NCBI RefSeq assembly: GCF_037482845.1
Contig: NZ_JBBHJW010000002.1
Span: forward strand, 1-64,000
From: Paucibacter_B soli
GTDB lineage: Bacteria; Pseudomonadota; Gammaproteobacteria; Burkholderiales; Burkholderiaceae_C
DNA: 64,000 bases
Reading direction: 5' to 3'
A program made the translations under genes and the position numbers. The notes beneath the pieces are model-generated. The model was not told the origin of the DNA and ran no database searches. It was given only the letters and a program-made list of their open reading frames with translations. Shown here piece after piece: positions 1 to 9,300 of the stretch. Positions within the stretch are counted from its first letter, which is position 1. Each line of letters begins with the position of its first letter.

Positions 1-4
1 CCAA

Positions 5-44
5 AGCAAACCCTCCGCCTCTTATGAGTCGGAGGGTTTTTGCT
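5..44 (+). terminator. Rho-independent terminator at the window edge
   Basis: A GC-rich stem pairs bases 5-17 with 30-44 (core CCCTCCG / CGGAGGG) and is followed by a T-rich run. It probably ends a + strand transcript that lies left of the window, and the A-rich left arm would also let it act on the - strand. Confidence 0.7.
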
Positions 45-250
45 TTTGGGGTGGCAATCAACCTCGGCATATTGTTCGATTCTGTCTTCTCCGTGCAGCG
101 CGTGCCTGGTGTGAAAGCTTGGCCAAAAGGCATAGCAATTCGTCGCCCTGCAGCGCAAGTCAGGGATGCAAGCCGGCAGTTCGTCACCTTCCCGTGGCAG
201 GCAGGCGCGTGACTTCAGATACTTCGCCCAATACGTTAATGGGGGAAGCC

Positions 251-547
251 ATGTTGCAGAAGATCATCAGCTCACGCGGGACGGCACGGGTGTTGAGCAT
301 TGCTGCATTGAGCGTGGCTTTCCTGGCGCCGGGTGTTGCGCAGGCCAGCGAAGTCGTCAAACTGGCACGGCTGGTCATCACCGGCAAGCGTGCCGGCACC
401 GAAGCCACGCTACCGCGCGGCACCGAGGCACAAAGCGTGCAGCAATTGCCGCGTGTGCTGGTAGAAGGGCAGCGTCTGCAGCCCGAGGCCTCGTACAACC
501 CGATGGCGGTGCTGTTTGGCTCACGCCCGGTGGTGAAGCCGATCTGA
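251..547 (+). CDS. Small secreted protein of unknown function
   Basis: A 98-residue protein. The start at 251 is chosen because it gives a classic Sec signal peptide: a basic start (MLQKIISSRGTAR), a hydrophobic core (about residues 14-27) and an AQA-S cleavage site near residue 31. Longer in-frame starts would bury the signal. The mature part is short and holds two related segments, LARLVITGKR and LPRVLVEGQR, suggesting an internal duplication. Such V-x-GKR/GQR strings resemble the N-terminal edge of TonB-dependent receptor plugs, but the protein is far too short to be a receptor. I do not recognise a named family. It stands alone on the + strand, so context does not help. Confidence 0.6.
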   Translation: MLQKIISSRGTARVLSIAALSVAFLAPGVAQASEVVKLARLVITGKRAGTEATLPRGTEAQSVQQLPRVLVEGQRLQPEASYNPMAVLFGSRPVVKPI

Positions 548-707
548 GCTCGCTCTGCCTCAGGCATGTCCACATGCTGGCTATCTCGCAGCGTCAACTC
601 GGTTGGCGTCGCTGGCACGGGCGCGCGGTGTATCGTCAATGGCAGCTCGCTTGTCCTCGCCGTGGGCAAGGGGCTCCATAATGCCGTAAGCCAGCGCCCC
701 GGACCAA

Positions 708-1190
708 ATGCCACGCCTTACCGAACTTCCGAACCCAGCCGCGGCCGTCGCGGCGCCATCCCGCATTCCCAGGGGGCAGCCGCAGCCGGCGGAAAAGTTT
801 GCGCTTCACGCCGGGCCTTCACAAATTGATGGTGAGGGCCTGTTTGCCGACGAGGCCATTCCGGCGCGCCGCAAGATCGGCGAGATGCGCGGCGAGCTGA
901 TCTCGGTGGCCGAGGCGCGCCGCCGCATCAAGGGCCGCGAGCGCATCCATGTGGTCGAGCTGAGCAGCAGGCGCGCGGTGGACGCCACGCATGACGCGGG
1001 CGTGATGCGCTTCATCAACCATTCCTGCAGCCCCAACGCGGTGCTGCGCATCCGCCAGGGTCGGGCAGAGTTCTATGCGCTGCGCGATATCGAGCCGGGC
1101 GAGGAACTCACCGCCCATTACGGCGAGAGCCACCACGAGGGGCGGCTGCGCTGCCGCTGCGGTGCACCGAATTGCAGCGGCAGGTTGTGA
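708..1190 (+). CDS. SET-domain protein (putative protein-lysine methyltransferase)
   Basis: A 160-residue protein made almost entirely of a SET domain (about residues 30-150). Visible motifs are the SET N-motif (SQIDGEGLFADEAIPA), the AdoMet/substrate motif RFINHSCSPN, the catalytic region GEELTAHYG, and a C-terminal post-SET cysteine cluster (CRCGAPNCSG) that in eukaryotic enzymes binds zinc with a Cys from the NHSC loop. SET proteins transfer methyl groups from AdoMet to lysine; the bacterial target cannot be told from sequence. It converges with the UPF0149 gene, leaving only 12 bases between the two stop codons. The first 25 residues are Pro/Ala-rich, so the true start could be slightly downstream. 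Confidence 0.85.
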   Translation: MPRLTELPNPAAAVAAPSRIPRGQPQPAEKFALHAGPSQIDGEGLFADEAIPARRKIGEMRGELISVAEARRRIKGRERIHVVELSSRRAVDATHDAGVMRFINHSCSPNAVLRIRQGRAEFYALRDIEPGEELTAHYGESHHEGRLRCRCGAPNCSGRL

Positions 1191-1202
1191 TCTGCGGGTC
1201 CC

Positions 1203-1904
1203 TCAGGAGTTGAGCTGGGTGCCGGCGGGTGCTTGCAGCCAGAACAGGCGCAGATCCTGCGCGGCGTAGAGCGCATCGTCCACCAGCACGTCCTGGTCCA
1301 CCTCGTCCTCGGGCTCGTAGGCCTCGTTGATATACGCTTCGCGCTGCTCGCCGGCCGGCATGGCCACGGCGGCGATGGCCATCAGCAGCGAGTCCAGCAT
1401 CTGACCGGCCTCGCCCTCGGCGTCGTGGGCGTACCAGCTTTCCTCGAAGTCGTCCACGGCCTGCATAAAGCCCTCGGCCCACATCACGCCGGGCGCGGGC
1501 AGCTCGTCGAGCTGCTCGGCGGTGAGCACGCCTTGCGAGAGTAGGGAGGCACGCGTGGCCTCGTCGAACTCGGTGATCAGCGGCGAGAGGCGCAGTGCGT
1601 CGGCGTTCTCCATCAGGGCCTCGGGATCGAGCGCCTCGGCGATCTCGTTCCAGCGCTCGTGCAGCACTTCCATGAACTCATCCACCGCCTCGCGCTCTTC
1701 CAGCACGGCCGGCCAGTCTTCGCCGAACAGCGCGTCCATGGCCTGCAGCGGCGAGGCGTCGGCGGGGCCGCAGATCAGCGCGGTCATATAGCCGTCCAGC
1801 GTGTCGATGGGTACGGCGTCCTCATCGTCCTCCACTGCGGCAGCCAGGATGTTCAGCAGGGCGGCCAGGCGCTCTGCGTTGTCGTGGTCGGTCTCTTGGC
1901 TCAT
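1203..1904 (-). CDS. YecA/UPF0149 family protein
   Basis: A 233-residue, very acidic protein. The pattern DTLDGYMTALICGP near residue 40 and MWAEGFMQAVDDFEESW near residue 145 are typical of the YecA/UPF0149 (YgfB-like) helical family. The C-terminal SEC-C zinc motif found in many YecA proteins is absent, so this is the short form. The molecular function is unknown. It lies downstream of alaS on the same strand but is separated from it by a strong terminator, so it probably has its own promoter. Confidence 0.75.
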   Translation of the reverse strand: MSQETDHDNAERLAALLNILAAAVEDDEDAVPIDTLDGYMTALICGPADASPLQAMDALFGEDWPAVLEEREAVDEFMEVLHERWNEIAEALDPEALMENADALRLSPLITEFDEATRASLLSQGVLTAEQLDELPAPGVMWAEGFMQAVDDFEESWYAHDAEGEAGQMLDSLLMAIAAVAMPAGEQREAYINEAYEPEDEVDQDVLVDDALYAAQDLRLFWLQAPAGTQLNS

Positions 1905-1931
1905 GCGCGTTTCCTTGGCTACAGAAAGAAC

Positions 1932-1961
1932 AAGGGCCCCCGCTTGAACCGGGGGCCCTTG
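1932..1961 (-). terminator. Intrinsic terminator after alaS
   Basis: The perfect stem AAGGGCCCCC / GGGGGCCCTT flanks a seven-base loop. Read on the - strand it is followed by TTGTTCTTT, giving the U-rich tail. It sits 21 bases past the alaS stop codon. Confidence 0.85.
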
Positions 1962-1982
1962 CTGAAGTGATTGTCTATCGGA

Positions 1983-4610
1983 TCAGAGCTTGCCGGCTAC
2001 CCAAGCCTGCACGCCGGCCAGGGCCTGGGGCAGGGCCTTGGCATCGGTGCCGCCGGCCATGGCGAGGTCGGGCTTGCCGCCGCCCTTGCCGCCGATTTGC
2101 TGCGCGACGAAGTTCACCAGCTCGCCAGCCTTGATTTTTCCCACGCTGTCGGCGGTCACGCCGGCGGCCAGCTGGACCTTGTCGCCATCGACGGCGGCCA
2201 GCACGATGGCGGCGGTCTTGAGCTTGTCCTTGAGCTTATCCATGGTCTCGCGCAGGGTCTTGGCATCGGCCCCCACCAGCGTGGCGGCCAGCACCTTCAT
2301 GCCCTTGACCTCCGCGGCTTGAGCCAGCAGTTCGTCGCCCTGAGCCGAGGCGAGCTTGCTCTTGGCGGCGCTGAGCTCCTTCTCCAGCGCGCGCACCTGG
2401 TCGAGCACCGCATGCACGCGCGTTTCCAACTCGGCGGGCGCAGCCTTCAACGTCCCAGCCACTGCCTGCACGGTAGCTTCCAGGCCCTGCAGGTAGCTCA
2501 AGGCGTTGTCACCGGTCACGGCCTCGATGCGGCGCACACCAGCGGCCACACCGCCCTCGGCGACCACCTTGAAGAGACCGATGTCGCCGGTGGCCTTGAC
2601 ATGGGTGCCGCCACACAGCTCCTTGGAGGAACCGATCGAGAGCACGCGCACCGTCTCACCGTACTTCTCGCCGAACAACATCATCGCGCCACTCTTCTGC
2701 GCGTCGTCCAGTGCCATCACCTCGGCCTTGGCGCCAGCGTTGGCGAGGATCTCGGCGTTGACGATGGCCTCGACCTTCTTGATTTCGTCAGCCGTCAGCG
2801 GTGACGTGTGCGCGAAGTCGAAACGGGTGCGCTCTGCATTCACCAGCGAGCCCTTTTGCTGCACATGGGCGCCCAGGACTTCGCGCAAGGCCTTGTGCAT
2901 CAGGTGCGTGGCACTGTGGTTGCGCACCGTCCTGGCGCGGGCCTCGGCATCGACCTTGGCAACGAAAACATCGCCGGCCTTGATCGCACCCTCCAGCACG
3001 CGGCCATGGTGGCCGAACACATCGGCCTGGATCTTCAGCGTGTCCTCCACCGCGAAGCGGCTGCTGTTGTTGCGCAGCTCGCCGCTGTCGCCCACCTGGC
3101 CGCCGCTCTCGGCGTAGAAGGGCGTGTGGTCCAGCACGATGACGGCATCGTCACCGGCCCTGGCCTCGGCCACAGCCACGCCATCCACATACACGGCCGT
3201 CACCACCGAGGTCTCGCAGACCAGATGGTCATAACCGTGGAAGGCGGTGGGCTGGCCCTGGTACTCCAGGCCCTGGGCCATCTTGAACTTGCCGGCCGCG
3301 CGGGCCTGCTCGCGCTGGCGGTTCATCGCGGCTTCGAAGCCGGCCTGGTCCACCGTCACGCCGCGCTCGCGGCAGACGTCGCCGGTCAGGTCGACCGGGA
3401 AGCCATAGGTGTCGTGCAGCTTGAAGGCGGTTTCGCCGTCAACCTGCTTTGCGCCGCCGGCAAGGGCGGCTTCCAGGATTTCCATGCCGTTGGCGATGGT
3501 CTGGAAGAAGCGCTCCTCTTCCTGGCGCAGCACCTCGGTGACGCGGGCCTGAGCCTGGCGCAACTCGGGATAGGCATCACCCATCTGGTTCACCAGCTCG
3601 GCCACGATCTTGTGGAAGAAGGGGGTGCGCGCGCCCAGCTTGTAGCCATGGCGGATGGCGCGGCGGGCGATGCGGCGCAGCACATAGCCGCGGCCCTCGT
3701 TGCCGGGGATCACGCCGTCCACGATGGTGAAGCTGCAGGCGCGGATGTGGTCAGCAATGACCTTCAGCGAGGCGCTGTCCTTGTCGCAGTCCTGTGCACC
3801 GGCGCCGTCGACGGCCGCCTTGGCCGCGGCCAGCAGGCCGACGAAGGTATCGATCTCGTAGTTCGAATGCACATGCTGCAGCACCGCGGCCAGGCGCTCC
3901 AGGCCCATGCCGGTGTCGACGCTGGGCTTGGGCAGCTTGTGCATCACACCGTCTTCGGTGCGATTGAACTGCATGAAGACGTTGTTCCAGATCTCGATAT
4001 AGCGGTCGCCGTCTTCATCGGGGCTGCCCGGGGGGCCGCCGGCGATCTCGGGGCCATGGTCGTAAAAGATCTCGGTGCAGGGGCCGCAAGGTCCGGTATC
4101 GCCCATCATCCAGAAGTTGTCGGACATGTAGCGGCCGCCCTTGTTGTCGCCGATGCGCACGATGCGCTCGGCCGGCACGCCCACCACCTTGTTCCAGATG
4201 TCAAACGCTTCGTCGTCCTCGGCGTAGACGGTCACCCACAGCTTCTCGGCCGGCAGCATGAAGTGCTTGGTCAGCAACTCCCAGGCATAGCTGATGGCGT
4301 CGTGCTTGAAGTAGTCCCCGAAGCTGAAATTACCCAGCATCTCGAAGAAGGTGTGGTGGCGCGCGGTGTAGCCGACGTTGTCCAGGTCGTTGTGCTTGCC
4401 GCCGGCGCGAATGCATTTCTGGCTGGTGGTGGCGCGGGTATAGGCGCGCTTGTCAAAGCCCAGGAACACGTCCTTGAACTGGTTCATGCCCGCGTTGGTG
4501 AACAGCAGCGTCGGGTCGTCGCCGGGCACCACCGGGCTGGACGCCACGATCTGGTGACCCTTGGATTCGAAGAACTTCAGAAATGTCTGGCGAATCTCGG
4601 CTGCTTTCAT
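1983..4610 (-). CDS. alaS: Alanine--tRNA ligase
   Basis: A class II aminoacyl-tRNA synthetase that charges tRNA-Ala with alanine in the cytosol. The length of 875 residues matches the family. The N-terminal catalytic core (residues 1-about 250) shows FFESKGHQIV, motif 2 region RHHTFFEMLGNFSFGDYF and the ATP site TGMGLERLA. The editing domain carries the zinc ligands HSATHLMH and CGGTHV. A coiled coil and the C-Ala domain with the Gly-rich GGKGGGKPDLAMAGG follow. The start at 4610 (MKAAEIRQ) is chosen because alignment with AlaS proteins begins there and a GAGAAAG ribosome site precedes it. The frame stays open upstream to 5075, but that part lies antisense to the dehydrogenase gene and is not credible. 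Confidence 0.97.
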   Translation of the reverse strand: MKAAEIRQTFLKFFESKGHQIVASSPVVPGDDPTLLFTNAGMNQFKDVFLGFDKRAYTRATTSQKCIRAGGKHNDLDNVGYTARHHTFFEMLGNFSFGDYFKHDAISYAWELLTKHFMLPAEKLWVTVYAEDDEAFDIWNKVVGVPAERIVRIGDNKGGRYMSDNFWMMGDTGPCGPCTEIFYDHGPEIAGGPPGSPDEDGDRYIEIWNNVFMQFNRTEDGVMHKLPKPSVDTGMGLERLAAVLQHVHSNYEIDTFVGLLAAAKAAVDGAGAQDCDKDSASLKVIADHIRACSFTIVDGVIPGNEGRGYVLRRIARRAIRHGYKLGARTPFFHKIVAELVNQMGDAYPELRQAQARVTEVLRQEEERFFQTIANGMEILEAALAGGAKQVDGETAFKLHDTYGFPVDLTGDVCRERGVTVDQAGFEAAMNRQREQARAAGKFKMAQGLEYQGQPTAFHGYDHLVCETSVVTAVYVDGVAVAEARAGDDAVIVLDHTPFYAESGGQVGDSGELRNNSSRFAVEDTLKIQADVFGHHGRVLEGAIKAGDVFVAKVDAEARARTVRNHSATHLMHKALREVLGAHVQQKGSLVNAERTRFDFAHTSPLTADEIKKVEAIVNAEILANAGAKAEVMALDDAQKSGAMMLFGEKYGETVRVLSIGSSKELCGGTHVKATGDIGLFKVVAEGGVAAGVRRIEAVTGDNALSYLQGLEATVQAVAGTLKAAPAELETRVHAVLDQVRALEKELSAAKSKLASAQGDELLAQAAEVKGMKVLAATLVGADAKTLRETMDKLKDKLKTAAIVLAAVDGDKVQLAAGVTADSVGKIKAGELVNFVAQQIGGKGGGKPDLAMAGGTDAKALPQALAGVQAWVAGKL

Positions 4611-4673
4611 TCCGGGGCTTTCTCTTCGACCCTCAGTGATACTGGGGTAAATGCTTGATTTTGGGGGCCGTTG

Positions 4674-4679
4674 ATTATA
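4674..4679 (-). promoter_or_regulatory. Sigma-70 -10 box for alaS
   Basis: A perfect TATAAT on the - strand lies 64 bases upstream of the alaS start codon. No good TTGACA-like -35 is seen 16-18 bases further up, so the assignment rests on the -10 box and position. Confidence 0.5.
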
Positions 4680-4758
4680 GGGGCGGGCATTGGCCCGGCC
4701 GCCTCGGGCGGCGGGGTAGAGTGCTGGCTCCAACCCCTGACGATCGATGGAGTTTTCG

Positions 4759-6249
4759 ATGGACAGCAAGCCCACCCCCCTGGCCGCCCTGGATGATGCC
4801 AGCCTGCTCAAGACCCAGAGCCTGATCAATGGCGAGTGGGTGACCGGCGGCGCGCGTTTCGCGGTGCATGACCCTGCCACCGGGGCCTTGCTGGCGGAGG
4901 TGGCCAATCTGGGCGCGGCCGATGCCGAGGCGGCCGTGGTCGCCGCCAACGCGGCCTGGCCGGCCTGGCGCAACAAGCCCGCCAAGGAGCGCGCGGCCAT
5001 CCTGATGCGCTGGCATTCGCTGCTCATCAAACACAGCGAAGACCTGGCCCGCATCATGACGGCCGAGCAGGGCAAGCCGCTGGCCGAGGCACGCGGCGAG
5101 GTGGCCTATGGCGCCAGCTTCATCGACTGGTTTGCCGAGGAGGGCAAGCGCGTCTATGGCGAGACCATCCCCACCACCGACAACAACAAGCGCTACATCG
5201 CCATCAAGCAGGCGATGGGCGTGTGCGCGGCGATCACGCCCTGGAACTTCCCCATCGCGATGATCACGCGCAAGGTCGCACCGGCGCTGGCGGCCGGCTG
5301 CACCGTCATCATCAAGCCGGCCGAGCAGACGCCACTGTCGGCACTGGCGGTGGCCGAGTTGGCGCAGCGCGCCGGCATGCCCGCCGGGGTGCTGAATGTG
5401 CTGACCGGCGATGCCGCGCGCTCCATCGAGATCGGCCATGTGCTGTGCGAAAGCGATGTGGTGCGCCACCTCTCCTTCACCGGCTCCACCGAAGTGGGGC
5501 GCATCCTGATGCGCCAATGCGCGCCCACCATCAAGAAACTCTCGCTGGAACTGGGCGGCAACGCGCCCTTCATCGTGTTCGACGATGCCGATCTGGACTC
5601 GGCCGTCGAAGGCGCGATGGCCAGCAAATACCGCAACGCCGGCCAGACCTGCGTGTGCGCGAATCGCCTCTATGTGCAGGAGGGCGTCTACGACGCCTTC
5701 GTCACCAAGCTGGCCGCCAAGGTGGCGGGCATCAAGCTGGGCAATGGCTTCGAGGCCGGCGTCAACCTGGGGCCGCTGATAGACGCGCAGGCGCTGGCCA
5801 AGGTCGAGAGCCATGTGGCCGATGCCCTCGCCAAGGGCGCGCGCCTGGTGGCCGGCGGCAAGCGTGCCGAGGGGCAGGGCGGTGGCCAGTTCTACGAGCC
5901 CACCCTGCTGGCCGACGTCACCGGCGAGATGCTGTGCGCGCGCGAGGAAACCTTTGGCCCAGTGGCGCCGGTGTTCCGCTTCCAGACCGAGACCGAGGTC
6001 ATCGCCCTGGCCAACGACACCGAGTTCGGCCTCGCCAGCTATTTCTACAGCCGCGATATCGGTCGTATCTTCCGCGTTGGCGAGGCGCTGGAGTACGGCA
6101 TGGTGGGCGTCAACACCGGTCTGATCTCGACCGCCGAGGTGCCGTTTGGCGGCGTCAAGCAGTCGGGCCTGGGTCGCGAGGGTTCGCGCCACGGCATCGA
6201 GGACTATGTGGAGCTGAAGTACCTCTGCCTCGGCGACATCCAGAGGTGA
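4759..6249 (+). CDS. gabD: NAD(P)-dependent succinate-semialdehyde dehydrogenase
   Basis: A 496-residue aldehyde dehydrogenase superfamily enzyme, most like GabD, which oxidises succinate semialdehyde to succinate in the GABA shunt. Features include SLINGEWV at the N terminus, PWNFPIAMITRKVAPALAAG around the cofactor fold, the general-base Glu in LELGGNAPF (about residue 264), and the catalytic cysteine in GQTCVCANR (about residue 298, with a second Cys two residues on, as in GabD). The ending GLGREGSRHGIEDYVELKY is typical of this subgroup. A start at 4759 is preferred over an in-frame ATG at 4747 because GGAG lies six bases upstream of 4759. A close relative such as glutarate-semialdehyde dehydrogenase cannot be excluded. 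Confidence 0.85.
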   Translation: MDSKPTPLAALDDASLLKTQSLINGEWVTGGARFAVHDPATGALLAEVANLGAADAEAAVVAANAAWPAWRNKPAKERAAILMRWHSLLIKHSEDLARIMTAEQGKPLAEARGEVAYGASFIDWFAEEGKRVYGETIPTTDNNKRYIAIKQAMGVCAAITPWNFPIAMITRKVAPALAAGCTVIIKPAEQTPLSALAVAELAQRAGMPAGVLNVLTGDAARSIEIGHVLCESDVVRHLSFTGSTEVGRILMRQCAPTIKKLSLELGGNAPFIVFDDADLDSAVEGAMASKYRNAGQTCVCANRLYVQEGVYDAFVTKLAAKVAGIKLGNGFEAGVNLGPLIDAQALAKVESHVADALAKGARLVAGGKRAEGQGGGQFYEPTLLADVTGEMLCAREETFGPVAPVFRFQTETEVIALANDTEFGLASYFYSRDIGRIFRVGEALEYGMVGVNTGLISTAEVPFGGVKQSGLGREGSRHGIEDYVELKYLCLGDIQR

Positions 6250-6354
6250 CTGAGGCATCGCGGCCTAAGGCCACGCTTTGCAGTGCTTCTCGGCGCCTTG
6301 CGACCGCGATCGAAGCATAGACTGCCGGAGTCATTTCAATGCGCTGAAGGGGCG

Positions 6355-9300
6355 ATGATGGGGGAGGGCGATCGCGGCGTCCATGTGGCTTTCGGTGCCT
6401 GGCTGCGCAGCCTGCGCTTTGTCGATGCGTCGCGCGCTTCGGTGCTGGCGCTGTTGGTGCTGATCACCTGCGTGGTGTTGAGCGCCTGGGGCGCGCTCTG
6501 GGTGGACGAGCAGAACTGGCGCGATGCCAAGCAACGCTTCGACCGGCATGCCCAGCGTGTCGAGCTCGAACTGGAGCGTAGGCTGGCATTGCCGGTGTAT
6601 GGCCTGCATGGCGCGCGTGGCGTTTTTGCGGCCAGCCAGTCGGTCACGCGGGACGAATTTCGGGCCTATGTGGCCTCGCGTGACCTGCCGAAGGAATTCC
6701 CCGGCATCCATGGTTTCGGTTTCGTGCAGCGGGTGGCGCGCTCCGACTTGGTCATGTTCGAGACCGAGGTGCGTCGCGAGGCCGGCATGCCCTTCGCGGT
6801 GCGCACCAGCGGCACTGCCGAGGACATGTTCGTCATCAAGTACATCGAGCCGCTGGCGAGCAATATGGCCGCGTGGGGGCTGGATCTGGGCAGCGAGCCG
6901 GTAAGGCGCGAGGCCGTCGAGAGGGCGATGCGCGGTGGCCAAAACGCGCTCACGGGCAGCATCACATTGCTGCAGGACGAACTGCGCCGACCGGGTTTCT
7001 TGCTGCTGGTACCAATCTACCGGCGTGGTGCTGATCCCATCAGGCCGGAGCAGCGCGAGCGGGCCTTGATCGGGTTTGTGTATGCGCCCATCATCGCCGC
7101 CGAACTGTTCGCCGGCCTGCCGGAGGCGGCCGAGCAGATGCTGGCCGTGCGGATCTACGAGGGCGGGCGCGCCGCCGCGGAGCATTTGCTATTTGATTCG
7201 GCGCCCGAGCTGGCCGATCGACCATCCAAGCTGTCCGTCGACAGGACGCTGGCCTTTGGCGGACGCGAACTGCTGCTGAGTCTGCGGCCCTCGGCGCAGT
7301 TCGAACGCAGCCTGCATGGTGCGGCGCCGTGGTGGGTGCTGGGCGGCGGCAGCCTGCTGGGCGCCTTGCTGGCGCTGACCGTGTGGCTGCTGGCGGTGGG
7401 GCGCCGGCGTGCCGAGTCGCTGGCCCGGCAGCTCAACCAGGATCTACAGCGCCTTGCCATGGTGGCCGAGCGCACCACCAATGCGGTGATCTGTACCGAC
7501 AGGCAACTGCGCATCACCTGGGTCAACGAAGGCTTTACGCGCATGACGGGCTACAGCGCGCAGGAGGCACAGGGTCGCAGCCCCAACGAACTCTTCAGCC
7601 ACCCTGGTTCCGACGCCGAGGTACAGCGCGCCTTTGCCGAGGCCGGCCGGGCCGGGCTGGGTTGCCACCGGGAGGTCTGCAACCGCCGCAAGGACGGCAG
7701 TCTCTTTTGGGTGGACGTTGACATCCAGCCGGTGCGCGACGAGCAAGGGGAGTTGAGCGGCTTCATCGAGATCGCGCTGGACATCAGCGAGCGCAAGGCG
7801 CAGGAGCTGCGCCTGGCCGCCGCCATGCGCGAGAGCGAATCGCTGCTGGACACCATACGCAGGCACGCCATCGTCTCCATCACCGATGCCGCAGGCGTCA
7901 TCATCAGCGCCAACGAAGCCTTTTGCCGCATCAGTCAATACAGCGAGGCCGAGCTGCTGGGGCGCAAACACAGCATCGTCAAGTCGGATGTGCAGCCACC
8001 CGTGTTCTGGGAGACGGTATGGCGTGTCATCAGCAGCGGCGCCTCCTGGCGCGGGCAGATCTGCAACCGCGCCAAGGATGGCTCGCTCTACTGGGTGGAC
8101 AGCATCATTGCGCCCATCCTCGGGGCGGACGGCACGATAGATCGCTATGTTTCGATCCGCCATGACATCACCGCCAGCCGCATGGCGGCCCGGGAGTTGC
8201 AGCGCGAGCGCGAGCGGCTCAGCAACATCATCGAGGGCACCAACGCCGCCACCTGGGAGTGGAATCTTCAGACCGGCGAGGTCGTGCTCAACGAGCGTTG
8301 GGCCGAGATGATCGGCTACCGGCTGGAGGAGTTGCAACCCATCAGCCTCGACACCTGGCGCAGCCATGTGCATCCGCTTGACCTGCGCGAATCGAGCCAG
8401 ATTGCCAAACGTCATCTGGAAGGGGAGTTGCCGGCCTACGAGGCCGAACTGCGCCTCAAGCATCGCGACGGACATTGGGTGTGGGTGCTGTCGCGCGGCA
8501 AGCTGAGCTCGCACACCGAAGACGGCAAGCCGCTATGGATTTCCGGCACGCATCTGGACATTACGGCGCGCAAGCTCGCCGAGGAGAGCCTGCGCAAAAG
8601 CAAGTCGCTGCTCAGCCGTGCCGAACGGCTGGCCGGTGTCGGCGGCTGGGAGCTGGACATTGAAAGCCAGGAGCTGACCTGGTCGGCCGGCTGCTGGCGG
8701 CTGTTCGACCTCGAACCCGGCAGCATCACGCTTGAGCAGTCGCTGAGCTATTTCGCCGAGCGCGACCAACAGCAACTCAAGGATGCAATGTACCTGGCCA
8801 TTCACGAGGGCCAGAGCTGGGATATCGAGCTGGACCTGACCACGGCACTGGGACGCTTCGTCTGGTTGCGCGCCGTGGGTGAAGTGGTGCGAGATGCCGA
8901 TGGCAAGGCGGTGCGCCTGGTCGGCGCCTTCGACGACGTCACGGCGCGCCGAGAGCTTGAGGCCCGCACCCGACGCAACAACAGCGTGCTGCGTTCGGTG
9001 CTGGAAAACCTGCCCTGCGCGCTCAGCGTGTTCGACGGCGACCTCGTGCTGGTGGCGCACAACCAGCAGTTCCGCGATCTGCTGGGTTTCCCGGACCAGC
9101 TGTTCGAGGGAGCGCAGACGCATTTTGAAGACATCATCCGTTTCAACGCGCAGCGCGGTGAATATGGTGAGCACGAAAACCTGGACCCCATCATCGACGC
9201 CATCGTCGAACGAGCCCGTCACCCCGAGGCGCACCAGCTGGAGCGCACCCGGCCGAATGGCATAACACTTGAAGTGCGCGGTTCCCCGATGCCGGACGGC

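Noticed and set aside
2808..4658. 616-codon open frame antisense to alaS
   Set aside because: Lies entirely opposite a highly conserved synthetase gene and has shadow-type composition.
4611..5075. N-terminal extension of alaS (open frame to 1030 residues)
   Set aside because: The extra 155 codons have no resemblance to AlaS, overlap the divergent gabD gene and its ribosome site, and the normal AlaS start at 4610 has its own ribosome site.
4675..6258. 527-codon open frame antisense to gabD
   Set aside because: A GC-rich shadow frame; the product is His/Gly/Ala-rich and lacks any family motif, whereas the + strand has a complete dehydrogenase.
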